DNA of 56,129 bases from an uncultured Opitutaceae bacterium (lineage in GTDB: Bacteria; Verrucomicrobiota; Verrucomicrobiia; Opitutales; Opitutaceae), in contig CAIXHE010000041.1 of the NCBI GenBank assembly GCA_903919205.1, positions 1-56,129 on the forward strand. The letters are read 5' to 3'. A program made the position numbers and the translations under genes. Below are positions 20,002 through 28,211 of this stretch, one piece after another. The notes below the pieces were generated by a model. The model was not told the DNA's origin. It did not search any database and worked only from the letters and a program-made list of their open reading frames with translations. Position 1 is the first letter of the stretch, and the number at the start of each line of letters is the position of its first letter.

Positions 20002-20412
20002 ATGCCAAAGATCACCGAGTCCGGCCTTCGGCGCCTCGAGAAGGCCGCCCGCGAGGCCGCCAGCCGTTCCTACTCTCCCTATTCGCACTTCCCCGTGGGT
20101 GCGGCCGTCCTAGCCGCATCCGGCAAGGTGTACTCGGGCAGCAACATCGAGAACGCCTCGTTCGGGCTGTGCAACTGCGCGGAGAGGACCGCGATCTTCA
20201 CGGCGGTGGCCGCCGGGGAGAAGGCCGTATCCGCCGTCGCCATCTACACGCCGACGCCGCTGCCGACCGCTCCCTGCGGGGCCTGCCGGCAGGTGATCAA
20301 CGAGTTCGGGCCGGAGGCCCGGGTGATCAGCGTCTGCGACAGCAAGAGCCGGATCGAGACCAAGCTCTCGGCGCTCCTGCCGGCGGCGTTCGGACCCGGC
20401 GACCTCGCCTAG
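20002..20412 (+). CDS. cdd: Cytidine deaminase
   Basis: 136 residues, the usual length of a tetrameric cytidine deaminase. Zinc site: NIENASFGLCNCAERTA (catalytic Glu in CAE) and PCGACRQV. The N-terminal SRSYSPYSHFPVGAAV binds the ribose. It converts cytidine and deoxycytidine to (deoxy)uridine in pyrimidine salvage. It lies 25 bases after kbl and is convergent with hisS. Confidence 0.95.
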   Translation: MPKITESGLRRLEKAAREAASRSYSPYSHFPVGAAVLAASGKVYSGSNIENASFGLCNCAERTAIFTAVAAGEKAVSAVAIYTPTPLPTAPCGACRQVINEFGPEARVISVCDSKSRIETKLSALLPAAFGPGDLA

Positions 20413-20439
20413 GAGCGCGGTCGCGGCGATCGCACGCGG

Positions 20440-21756
20440 TCAGGGGCCCTCGAAGAATCCCCGCACCGAGGCCTCGATGTCCGCGGCGGGCACCTCGCGT
20501 TCCGTTCGGTCCGCGAGGTCTCGCAGCTTGACGACGCCCCGGGCGAGCTCGTCGCTCCCGTAGATCAGCGCCACCTTGGCGCCCGAGTCGGCGGCGGCCT
20601 TGAACTGCTTGCCGAACGCGACCTCGCGCAGAGGGTACTCGACCTTGAAGCCCGCCGTCCTCAGCCGCTGGATGTCGCCGAAGGCGGCCCTGCGCTCGGC
20701 CTCGCCTCCGATGACGCAGTAGACGTCGGGCGCGTGGGAGATCTGCGGGGCGAGGCCGCGCTCCTGCAATAGGAGCGAGAAGGTCATGTCGCCGATCGCG
20801 AAGCCGACGGCCGGCAGGTCGGGTCCCCCGAGCTTGGCCACGAGGTCGTCGTACCTGCCTCCGCCCGCCAGGGCCCGCAGCTCGCCCTTGCGGTCGAAGG
20901 CCTCGAACACGAACCCGGTGTAGTACGCGAGGCCGCGGACGACGCCCAGGTCGACCTGCACGAAGCGGGAGAGCCCCATGGACTCCAGCCCGCCGAGAAG
21001 CTTGCGCCAGTCCGCGAGGCGGGCGGCGATGGCCGGGGTCGCCGCCGTTCCGCCGAGCGCCGCCTCGAGGGCCTCGAACGAGCGGATCCCGAGGAAGGCG
21101 AGCAGCTTCGCCTTGAGCTCGGCCGGCAGCTCGCCGTGCGCGCTCACGTAGGGCGCGAAGGCATCGTCGCCCTGCTTCTCGAAGCGGTCCACGGCGGTCA
21201 AGAGCATGCGGATGCGGCCCTCGTCGAGCCCGAGCGACCCCAGGTAGTGTAGCCAGAGCGTCCGGTCGCTCAGCCGCACGTAGAAGTCCGCCTCGGTCAG
21301 GCCGAAGGCGCGGTGGCACTGGACGAGGAGCGCCACCAGCTCGATCTCGGCCTCGCTGCCCGCTTCGCCGAACACGTCGGCGTTCAGCTGGAAGAAGCAG
21401 CGGCCGCGGCCGCGCTGCATCCGCTCGTAGCGGTAGAATTCCGCGATGCTGAACCACTTGATGGGCCGCTTGAGCGAGCCCGCCCGCTCGCCCACCAGCC
21501 GGCAGACGCTCGGGGTCATCTCCGGGCGAAGCGCCACCTGGCGGTCGCCCTTGTCCGTGAAGCTGAACAGCTGTCCCTCGATCTCGTCACCCGACTTTGC
21601 GCGGTAGAGATCAAGGGGTTCCAGAACGGGCGTGTCGTACTCGACGAATCCAAACGCCGCTGCCGTCTGCCGCCATACGCGGAATATGTGGGTTCGTTTC
21701 GCGAGATCCTCGGGATAGAAGTCGCGAAACCCTGGAAGGGTCTGGAACGAGGCCAT
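20440..21756 (-). CDS. hisS: Histidyl-tRNA synthetase
   Basis: 438 residues, class II synthetase charging tRNA-His. Motif 2 region FYRYERMQRGRGRCFFQLNAD, motif 3 near VGFAIGDMTFSLL, and a C-terminal anticodon-binding domain (ALIYGSDELARGVVKLRDL). The histidine-binding stretch reads RGLAYYTGFVFEA, where most bacterial enzymes have RGLDYYT. This variant and the motif-2 wording resemble the divergent form found in some alpha-proteobacteria and other lineages. The anticodon domain argues against the regulatory paralogue HisZ. Confidence 0.9.
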   Translation of the reverse strand: MASFQTLPGFRDFYPEDLAKRTHIFRVWRQTAAAFGFVEYDTPVLEPLDLYRAKSGDEIEGQLFSFTDKGDRQVALRPEMTPSVCRLVGERAGSLKRPIKWFSIAEFYRYERMQRGRGRCFFQLNADVFGEAGSEAEIELVALLVQCHRAFGLTEADFYVRLSDRTLWLHYLGSLGLDEGRIRMLLTAVDRFEKQGDDAFAPYVSAHGELPAELKAKLLAFLGIRSFEALEAALGGTAATPAIAARLADWRKLLGGLESMGLSRFVQVDLGVVRGLAYYTGFVFEAFDRKGELRALAGGGRYDDLVAKLGGPDLPAVGFAIGDMTFSLLLQERGLAPQISHAPDVYCVIGGEAERRAAFGDIQRLRTAGFKVEYPLREVAFGKQFKAAADSGAKVALIYGSDELARGVVKLRDLADRTEREVPAADIEASVRGFFEGP

Positions 21757-21802
21757 GAATGACGGACACGCTGCGCGGCGTCCGTCCGAGCGCGAACCTA
21801 AT

Positions 21803-21825
21803 CTGAGCCGAGCCCCGAGGCTCAG
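21803..21825 (-). terminator. Possible hairpin terminator after the HU-like gene
   Basis: Inverted repeat CTGAGCC/GGCTCAG (7 bp, 9-base loop) spanning the stop codon of the HU-like gene. No U-tract follows on the minus strand, so it is a weak candidate; it could instead be simple 3'-end protection. Confidence 0.35.
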
Positions 21826-22133
21826 CCCAGCGTGTTGAGGTCGAGCTTCTTAAGCTGCTGCTTGAGGATCTTGCCGGCCTTGAACTTAACAACGGCCCTC
21901 TGGGGGATAATGACTTCCGCCTCGGGCTTGTTGGGGTTCCGGCCGACGCGCTGCTTCCGCACCTGGACCTCGAGCACACCAAAGTTGCGCAACTCTACGT
22001 TGCGTCCCTCTGAGAGCGCCTTCTGGACGATGTCGAGGGTCTGCTGGACCGTGTCGACAATCTGTTTCTGGGGGAAACCGGCTTTGCGGTAGATCTCCAA
22101 CACGATCTCGCGTTTGGTGAGGTTCGTGGACAT
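21822..22133 (-). CDS. HU/IHF-family DNA-binding protein
   Basis: 103 residues, a nucleoid-associated DNA-bending protein. It starts with NLTKREIVLEIYRKAG, has the core ELRNFGVLEVQVRK and the arm motif GRNPNKPEAEVIIP, followed by the basic VKFKAGKILKQQLKKL. The arm has NKPEAEV where HU/IHF have KTGE, and the chain is about ten residues longer than HU. A strong ribosome site (AAAGGA, 8 bases before ATG) and a recognisable promoter precede it, so it is likely well expressed. HU versus IHF cannot be settled from sequence alone. Confidence 0.92.
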   Translation of the reverse strand: MSTNLTKREIVLEIYRKAGFPQKQIVDTVQQTLDIVQKALSEGRNVELRNFGVLEVQVRKQRVGRNPNKPEAEVIIPQRAVVKFKAGKILKQQLKKLDLNTLG

Positions 22134-22172
22134 AAATGATTCCTTTGGGTGAAGACTTTACTGAACTGTGTT

Positions 22173-22202
22173 AAATTACTCGTCTGAGATGAATTGCGTC
22201 AA
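22173..22202 (-). promoter_or_regulatory. Promoter of the HU-like gene
   Basis: On the minus strand TTGACG (22202-22197) is followed after 18 bases by TAATTT (22178-22173), about 40 bases before the start codon; AGTAAT with a 16-base spacer is an alternative -10. The local AT-richness stands out from the GC-rich surroundings. Confidence 0.5.
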
Positions 22203-22221
22203 CAGCAATCACCGCTGATCC

Positions 22222-22917
22222 ATGCCCGATCCCAAGGCCGTAAATTCCATGTTTGGGCGCATCGCCAAGCGCTACGATCTGGCGAACCGCGTCCTGAGCG
22301 GGGGAATCGACATTTACTGGCGATTTCGCCTCGTGCAGGCCGTGCGCCGCCAGGCACCGGCCGACATTCTCGACCTGGCCACCGGCAGCGGCGATGTCGC
22401 TTTTGCGTTACACCGGCATCTGCCCCAGGCGAAGCGGATCGTCGGCATGGACTTCTGCGCCCCGATGCTGGATGAGGCCCGCGCGAAGCAGGCCGCGGCC
22501 GGCACCTACCCCCGTGCCGAGTTCGCGCTCGGCGACGCCCTGGACCTGCCGCTCGCCGACGCGAGCTTCGACGCGGTCACGATATCCTTCGGGGTGCGCA
22601 ACACGGCCGACCGCGCGCGCTGCCTTGCCGAGATGCGCCGGGTCCTGCGGCCCGGCGGCCGTCTCTACATCCTCGAGTTCTCGCAGCCCTGGGCCTGGGT
22701 GCAGCCGTTCTACCAGCTGCATCTGCGCTACGTGGCGCCCTGGGCAGCCGGACTCCTGACGGGCGACCGCGGCGCGTACGTCTACCTGGGCGACTCGATC
22801 AACAGCTTCCCCGCCCGCCCGGCCCTCTCGGCCGAGATCCGCGCCGCAGGCTTCTCCCAGGTCGAGGCCCGCGCGATGACGATGGGGGTCGTGGCGCTGC
22901 ACATCGCGCGGCGCTGA
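22222..22917 (+). CDS. ubiE: Demethylmenaquinone methyltransferase
   Basis: 231 residues, UbiE/MenG family; methylates demethylmenaquinone to menaquinone (and in some species the ubiquinone precursor). The N-terminus FGRIAKRYDLANRVLSGGID is the family signature. The SAM motif is DLATGSGDVAFAL, followed by TISFGVRNTADR and RVLRPGGRLYILEFS. No other quinone gene is in the window, but the ACIII operon at the right end needs menaquinol, so the menaquinone role (MenG) is favoured. It is divergent from the HU-like gene. Confidence 0.92.
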   Translation: MPDPKAVNSMFGRIAKRYDLANRVLSGGIDIYWRFRLVQAVRRQAPADILDLATGSGDVAFALHRHLPQAKRIVGMDFCAPMLDEARAKQAAAGTYPRAEFALGDALDLPLADASFDAVTISFGVRNTADRARCLAEMRRVLRPGGRLYILEFSQPWAWVQPFYQLHLRYVAPWAAGLLTGDRGAYVYLGDSINSFPARPALSAEIRAAGFSQVEARAMTMGVVALHIARR

Positions 22918-22930
22918 CCCGGGCCGCCCA

Positions 22931-23248
22931 TTAATTAAACGATTTTCCGCACCCGCACGTGGAATGGGCGTTCGGGTTGCGGATCTCGAAGCCCTTGCCC
23001 TGGAGCCCGTCGTCGAAGTCGACGGTCGTCCCCCGCAGGTGCTCGAGGCTCTTCGGGTCCACGACGATCGGGACGCCCTCGCTCTCAAAGGCCGCGTCCT
23101 CCTGCTTCGCCGTGTCGAAGGACATTCCATACTGAAGTCCCGAGCAGCCACCGGTTTCGATGAAGAGCCGCAGGCTTCGGTCGGCCGCGCCGGCCTCGAC
23201 GCGCATCGTGCGCACCTGATTCGCCGCCCGCGGAGTGAGTTGGATCAT
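22931..23248 (-). CDS. A-type iron-sulfur carrier (ErpA/IscA-like)
   Basis: 105 residues; accepts and delivers Fe-S clusters during maturation of Fe-S proteins. The three conserved cysteines are present: GGCSGLQYG mid-protein and CGCGKSF at the C-terminus. ErpA, IscA and SufA cannot be told apart here because no isc or suf gene is adjacent. Convergent with ubiE (13 bases). Its promoter appears to place the transcription start at or next to the ATG (see the promoter entry). Confidence 0.9.
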   Translation of the reverse strand: MIQLTPRAANQVRTMRVEAGAADRSLRLFIETGGCSGLQYGMSFDTAKQEDAAFESEGVPIVVDPKSLEHLRGTTVDFDDGLQGKGFEIRNPNAHSTCGCGKSFN

Positions 23249-23254
23249 GCAGCC

Positions 23255-23282
23255 AACCTAGGGTAGCCCGCGGCTCTGTCAA
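23255..23282 (-). promoter_or_regulatory. Promoter of the A-type Fe-S carrier gene
   Basis: Consensus -35 TTGACA (23282-23277), 16-base spacer, then TAGGTT (23260-23255), a TANNNT-type -10. Only 6 bases separate the -10 from the ATG at 23248, so a start site 6-8 bases downstream would give a leaderless or almost leaderless mRNA. Confidence 0.5.
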
Positions 23283-23385
23283 ATTCACCCGGCGCGCACA
23301 CGAATGTCACTCTGTAGCAGATTTCGGGCCGGATCGCGGAAAGATCACTTGCCAGCGCGGAAAGACGCCGTTTCGATCATCCCCC

Positions 23386-24375
23386 GTGGCGGCGATTCAG
23401 CAAATCCTCAGCGAGATCCATTATGAGATGGTTCGCCAGCTGGCCGAAGGCGGGATGGGGGTTGTCTACGAGGCCCGCCAGCTTGGGGCGGGCCAGTTCA
23501 GCAAGACCGTAGCCGTGAAGCTGATTCGCGAGGAGTACTCGGCGATCCCCGAGTTCCAGAAGAATTTCATCGGCGAGGCGCGCCTCGTGGCCGACCTGAT
23601 CCACACGAACATCGTGCAGACCTACCACCTCGGCCACACGGGCGGCCAATACTTCATGGTGATGGAGTACGTGGGTGGCCACAACATCGAGCAGTTCCTC
23701 GACAAGCACCGCCAGCTGGGACGCCTCGTGCCGGTCGACCTGGCCGCCTTCATGGTCTCGCGCATCGCCCGGGGGCTCGCCTACGCGCACCAGAAGAGGG
23801 ACCGCGAGGGCAACCACCTGAACATCGTGCACCGGGACATCGGCCCGAAGAACGTGCTGATCGGCTTCGAGGGCGACGTTAAACTGACCGACTTCGGGAT
23901 CGCGAAGGCGCTCAACCTGATGTACAACGAGGAGGGCAAGGTGATCGCCGGAAAGGACGAGTACCTCTCGCCCGAGCAGGCGAGCTACGCCGTCACCGAC
24001 GCGCGCGCGGACCTCTTCCCTTTGGGCATCGTCCTGACGGAGATCCTGCTGGGCAAGAACATCTTCCGTAGTTTGGAACGCAGCCAGTCCCGCCGCAACA
24101 TCCTCACGATGCAGATCCCGCAGTTCTCGAGCCTGCGACCGGAGATCGACCCCAGGCTCGAGGCCATCATCCAGAAGTGCCTGCGGCGCGATCGCGACCA
24201 GCGCTACCAGTCCGCCGCGGAGGTCCTCCACGACCTTGAGGTCTACCTGTACAGTGGCGGCTACGGTCCCACGAACGAGAAGCTCGGCACCTACATGCGC
24301 GAGCTGTTCGCAACCGAAAACCCCAAGCCTGCCCCGGGCCCCCGCCTCACCTTCCGCCGCCAGGATCAGCCCTAA
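23386..24375 (+). CDS. Hanks-type serine/threonine protein kinase
   Basis: 329 residues, essentially only a kinase domain. The glycine loop is AEGGMGVVYEA (20-30), ATP lysine K45 in VAVKLI, helix-C E64, catalytic loop IVHRDIGPKNVL (D151, N156), DFG at 169-171, and an SPEQASYA activation-segment end. All catalytic residues are intact. No transmembrane helix or PASTA/sensor domain is seen, so it is probably cytosolic. GTG 23386 has no clear ribosome site. It lies 21 bases upstream of rpoN in the same direction; a regulatory link to sigma-54 is speculation. Confidence 0.9.
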   Translation: MAAIQQILSEIHYEMVRQLAEGGMGVVYEARQLGAGQFSKTVAVKLIREEYSAIPEFQKNFIGEARLVADLIHTNIVQTYHLGHTGGQYFMVMEYVGGHNIEQFLDKHRQLGRLVPVDLAAFMVSRIARGLAYAHQKRDREGNHLNIVHRDIGPKNVLIGFEGDVKLTDFGIAKALNLMYNEEGKVIAGKDEYLSPEQASYAVTDARADLFPLGIVLTEILLGKNIFRSLERSQSRRNILTMQIPQFSSLRPEIDPRLEAIIQKCLRRDRDQRYQSAAEVLHDLEVYLYSGGYGPTNEKLGTYMRELFATENPKPAPGPRLTFRRQDQP

Positions 24376-24396
24376 GCCGCCCGCGCCCTTACCTCG

Positions 24397-25899
24397 ATGA
24401 GCACGGGAAGCTTCAGCCAGGACCTGCGCCAGCGCCAGAACCAGTCCCTGGTCCTCGCGCCGCAGCTGCGGCAGTCGCTGAAGATCCTGCAGGTGGCCGC
24501 TCTCGACCTGCGCTCGGTGATCCAGGAGGAGCTCCAGTCAAACCCGACTCTGGAGGAACTGCCGATGGAGGGGATGAGCTCGGAGAAGCCCGAGCCGGAC
24601 AACGGGGAGTCGGACGCGGCGGGCGACAGCGCGGCCGAGGGCGCCGAGGGCACACCGGACCCGGTCTCCGAGACGAAGGGCGACGAGATGGACTTCTCCA
24701 AGGAGTTCGAGATCCTGGGCAAGATCGACGACGACTGGCGCGACTACATGTCGAGCGCCGGCGGAGCCCAGAGCTACACCTCCGAGGACGCCGAGAGGCG
24801 CCAGCACTTCTTTGACTCGGTCGCGAGCGAGACCTCGCTCCAGGAGCACCTGATGCGGCAGGCCGAGATGAACGACCTGTCCTCGGGCGCCGCGAAGGCC
24901 ATGGCCCACCTCGTGGGCAGCCTGGACGACCGCGGCTTCCTGACCGTGAAGGCGGCCGACGTCGCCCTGCAGACGGGCCTGGCGCTCGAGGCCGTGCAGG
25001 AGGCGATGATCGCCCTCAAGTCCTTCGAGCCCGCGGGCATCGGGGCCGAGAACCTTGCGGAGTGCCTGCTGGCCCAGCTGGCCTCCAAGGGCCGCCGGGA
25101 CTCGCTGGCCGCCCGCATCATCCGCGACCACTTCGAGCTCCTGACCCGCCGGCGCATCCCCGAGCTCTCCCGGAAGCTGGGCGCCGCCTCGGACGACGTC
25201 CAGGCGGCGATCGAGGAGATCGGCAAGCTCGACCCGGCCCCCGGCCGGCAGTTCGCGGACGACCAGAACCGCGTGGTCGTGCCCGACGTCGTGGTCGAGC
25301 ACGACGGCAACGAGTGGAAGATCCACCTCAACAACGACTACATCCCTCGCCTGCGCATCTCGAGCACCTACCGAGACATGATCGCCAAGGGCGTCCTCTC
25401 CAAGGGAGAACGCGACTACCTGAAGGACCGGATGCGCTCCGGCAAGTTCCTGATCGACTCGATCGAGCAGCGCCAGAGGACGATCGAGCGGATCACGCGC
25501 GAGATCCTGCAGGCGCAGATGCCGTTCTTCGAGCACGGCATCTCCCACCTGAAGCCGCTCACGATGACCCAGATTGCGGACGTGGTGCGCGTGCACGAGA
25601 CGACCGTGAGCCGGGCGATCGCCAACAAGTATGTGCGCACGCCCCACGGCGTGTTCGAGTTCAAGTACTTCTTCACCCCGGGATACCAGAACGACAACGG
25701 GGCCTCGGTCTCCAACACGAGCGTCAAGGAGATGATCGCGGATTTGATCGCGGCCGAGGACAAGTCCGGGCCCCTCAGCGACCAGGAGCTCGTCAGCAAG
25801 CTCCAGGAGAAGGGCATCAACATCGCCCGCCGCACGGTGGCCAAGTACCGCGAGGAGCTCGGGATACTCCCGAGCAACCTGCGCCGGGACTACAAGTAG
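24397..25899 (+). CDS. rpoN: RNA polymerase sigma-54 factor
   Basis: 500 residues. Region I is glutamine/leucine-rich (QNQSLVLAPQLRQSLKILQ), region II acidic (about 50-120), and region III holds the core-binding and DNA-binding parts. The RpoN box reads ARRTVAKYREELGI near residues 477-490, and the HTH region DVVRVHETTVSRAIANKYV precedes it. It directs transcription that needs AAA+ activators. It is the second gene after the kinase. Its stop lies inside the 3' end of the convergent tsaD gene (10-base overlap). Confidence 0.96.
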   Translation: MSTGSFSQDLRQRQNQSLVLAPQLRQSLKILQVAALDLRSVIQEELQSNPTLEELPMEGMSSEKPEPDNGESDAAGDSAAEGAEGTPDPVSETKGDEMDFSKEFEILGKIDDDWRDYMSSAGGAQSYTSEDAERRQHFFDSVASETSLQEHLMRQAEMNDLSSGAAKAMAHLVGSLDDRGFLTVKAADVALQTGLALEAVQEAMIALKSFEPAGIGAENLAECLLAQLASKGRRDSLAARIIRDHFELLTRRRIPELSRKLGAASDDVQAAIEEIGKLDPAPGRQFADDQNRVVVPDVVVEHDGNEWKIHLNNDYIPRLRISSTYRDMIAKGVLSKGERDYLKDRMRSGKFLIDSIEQRQRTIERITREILQAQMPFFEHGISHLKPLTMTQIADVVRVHETTVSRAIANKYVRTPHGVFEFKYFFTPGYQNDNGASVSNTSVKEMIADLIAAEDKSGPLSDQELVSKLQEKGINIARRTVAKYREELGILPSNLRRDYK

Positions 25900-26918
25900 G
25901 CCGAGGGGTCGACTGCGATCGAGCTGCCGGAATGCCGCTCGGCGTCCGATGGGTCCGCCCACGCGGCGAACCCGATCATGCCTGCGTTGTCCCCGGTGTG
26001 CCTGGGCTCCGCGGCCAGGAAGGCGGCGCCGCCGCGCGTCGCCACCGCGGCGATGGCCTCGCGCAGCGCGCGGTTGTTGGCGACGCCCCCGGAGAGTCCC
26101 ACGCTGCGGTAGCCCCCGCGGCCGAGCGCCGCAGCCGCCTTCTGGGAGAGCGCGTCGACGACCGCCGCCTGGTAGCTCGCGCAGAGATCCGGGATCGCCG
26201 CCCGCACGGCCTCCTCGTCCATCGCCTGGACCCGGTAGCGCAGGCTGGTCTTGAGCCCCGAGAAGCTGAAGTCCAGGTCGCCGCGCCTGCCGAGCCCCCT
26301 CGGGAAGTCGTAGGCGTCGGGGCGGCCGCCCGAGGCAAGGCGCTCGACCTGGGGGCCTCCGGGGTAGCCCAGGCCGAGGAGCTTGGCCCCTTTGTCCAGC
26401 GCCTCGCCCGCGGCGTCGTCGCGGGTGCTCGAGAGGCCCTCCACGCGGCGCCCCTCGTCGATCCTGAAGAGCAGCGTGTTTCCGCCCGAGACGAGGAGGC
26501 CCAGGTGGGGAAGAAGGCCCGAGAGGCGCGCCTCAAACTCGGCGGGAGCCTCGGCATGCACGGGCATGAAGGGCGACCAGGCGTGGGCGCGCAGGTGGTT
26601 CACCCCGCGGACGGGCACCCGAAGCGCCAGCGCCAGCGCCTTCGCGGTGGCGACTCCGATCGCGAGGCAGGCGGCGAGCCCGGGGCCGCGGGTGACCGCC
26701 ACCTCGCTCACCGAGGCCCATCCGGGATGGGCCTTCGCGAGCCCGATCATCGGGCCGAATTGCCGGAGGTGCTCGCGGGTCGCGATGTCCGGAACCACGC
26801 CCCCATGGCGGGCGTGAAGCGCCACCTGGGTGTTCACCCACTCGCCCGAGACGCCCGAGGTTGGGTCGAAGAGCGCGACCGCCGTCTCGTCGCACGAGCT
26901 CTCGAGGGCGAGGATCAC
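25890..26918 (-). CDS. tsaD: tRNA N6-threonylcarbamoyltransferase subunit TsaD
   Basis: 342 residues; with TsaB and TsaE makes the t6A37 modification of ANN-reading tRNAs. Starts ILALESSCDETAVALFD; the metal-binding HLRAH motif lies in GVNHLRAHAWS; VSGGNTLLF and GLSGGVANNRALRE form the ASKHA nucleotide site. The GTG start (26918) overlaps the stop of the upstream protease gene as GTGA, so the two are probably coupled. Length is normal. Confidence 0.95.
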   Translation of the reverse strand: MILALESSCDETAVALFDPTSGVSGEWVNTQVALHARHGGVVPDIATREHLRQFGPMIGLAKAHPGWASVSEVAVTRGPGLAACLAIGVATAKALALALRVPVRGVNHLRAHAWSPFMPVHAEAPAEFEARLSGLLPHLGLLVSGGNTLLFRIDEGRRVEGLSSTRDDAAGEALDKGAKLLGLGYPGGPQVERLASGGRPDAYDFPRGLGRRGDLDFSFSGLKTSLRYRVQAMDEEAVRAAIPDLCASYQAAVVDALSQKAAAALGRGGYRSVGLSGGVANNRALREAIAAVATRGGAAFLAAEPRHTGDNAGMIGFAAWADPSDAERHSGSSIAVDPSAYL

Positions 26919-28195
26919 TGGCTGAACGAGCGCGCGGCCCGCAGCACGTCGAGCGCTGCGTCAAGCTGGCGGTCCTCGATCGGGAGGAAGTCGAAGTGGT
27001 CCTTGAAGACCTGCGGGTCCGTGATCTCGGGGCGCGCGGTCTGGCGTTCGATCTTGCGGTCCTCCTCGGGGGTCATGACGACCTCCACGTGGGGCGAGAT
27101 GCCTTTCGCGTGGATCATGGCGCCGCTGGGCGTGAAATAGTGCGCGGTGGTGAGCCGCAGGCCCTCGCCGTTCTTCAGCTTGAAGATCGATTGCACCGAG
27201 CCCTTCCCGTACGAGCGCTCGCCGACCACGACGGCGCGCCCGGTGTCCTTCAGCGCCCCCGTCACGATCTCGGCCGCGCTGGCGGTGTCGCCGTTGATCA
27301 GCACCGCCACCGGGATGCGAAGCGGATCGGCGGTGTTCTCCGAGAGGTAGTCGTCCCGGTCGCTCGGCTTGCGGCCCTGCGTGTAGACGATCAATTCGCC
27401 CTTCTTGAAGAAGGGCTCGACGACATCGACGGCCGAGTCGAGGAGGCCGCCGGGGTTGTTGCGCAGGTCGATCACGAGCGAGTCGATCCCCTTTCGCAGG
27501 AGGAGGTTCATGGCGTCGATGAACTGCTCGCCGGTGTGCTCCGAGAACTCGCGGATCTGGATGTAGCCGACCGACCCGTCGAGGACCCGCACGCCGCGCA
27601 CGCTCTCGACCTTCACCACCTCGCGCACGAGGTCGAGTTCCAGGTGGGCCGCCGTCGCGGGCCGCACGAGCCCCACCCGGACCCGGGTGTGGGCCTTGCC
27701 GCGCAGCCGGTCGACGACGGACTCCATCCCGAGTCCCCGCTCGAGCGGCTTCCCGTCTATCGAGACGATCTGGTCGCCCTCCTTGATGCCCGCCCGCTCT
27801 CCGGGCGAGCCCGGGATCGGGTCCACGACCAGGAACGCCCCCTTGCGCATCTCGACCTCGATCCCGATGCCCCCGTACTCGCCGTCCAGGTCCTCCTCCA
27901 ACTCGCGGTTGTCCTTGGACTCGAGGTATTCCGAGTGCGGGTCCAGCGACTCGACCATGCCGTGGAGGGCCAGGTGGGTGAGCGAGGTGTAGCTCGAGAG
28001 CTTCGGGTCCACGTAGTTCTCGTTCACGATCTTGAGCACGTCTCTCACGTAGTCCGACGAGTGGTTCAGGTCCCGGTTGGGCAGCAGGCTCCAGGCACCC
28101 GAGACGCGCAGGGCGCCCAGGCATGCACCGAATCCCAGGAGCGCGGCCCCGGTCAGGATCAGAATCCGTTTGAACATCCCTGCAAGTGTGTGCAT
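26915..28195 (-). CDS. S41 carboxy-terminal processing protease
   Basis: 426 residues, exported or anchored protease (CtpA/Prc family). Signal/anchor helix near residues 7-28, then a Ctp N-domain (NENYVDPKLS), a PDZ domain (YGGIGIEVEMRKGAFLV...GERAGIKEGDQIVSIDG) and the peptidase core with the Ser in GDTASAAEIV and the Lys in RSYGKGSVQ. The frame is open further upstream, but ATG 28195 has AAAGG 8 bases before it. A second ATG at 28177 also fits the signal peptide. It is divergent from the MidA-like gene, with their 5' ends only 16 bases apart, so the promoters must overlap the coding starts. Confidence 0.92.
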   Translation of the reverse strand: MHTLAGMFKRILILTGAALLGFGACLGALRVSGAWSLLPNRDLNHSSDYVRDVLKIVNENYVDPKLSSYTSLTHLALHGMVESLDPHSEYLESKDNRELEEDLDGEYGGIGIEVEMRKGAFLVVDPIPGSPGERAGIKEGDQIVSIDGKPLERGLGMESVVDRLRGKAHTRVRVGLVRPATAAHLELDLVREVVKVESVRGVRVLDGSVGYIQIREFSEHTGEQFIDAMNLLLRKGIDSLVIDLRNNPGGLLDSAVDVVEPFFKKGELIVYTQGRKPSDRDDYLSENTADPLRIPVAVLINGDTASAAEIVTGALKDTGRAVVVGERSYGKGSVQSIFKLKNGEGLRLTTAHYFTPSGAMIHAKGISPHVEVVMTPEEDRKIERQTARPEITDPQVFKDHFDFLPIEDRQLDAALDVLRAARSFSQ

Positions 28196-28211
28196 CGGCT
28201 TGCCTTTGTAA

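Noticed and set aside
22173-22221. Shared divergent promoter for ubiE and the HU-like gene
   Set aside because: Boxes are convincing only for the minus strand; no plus-strand -10 was found.
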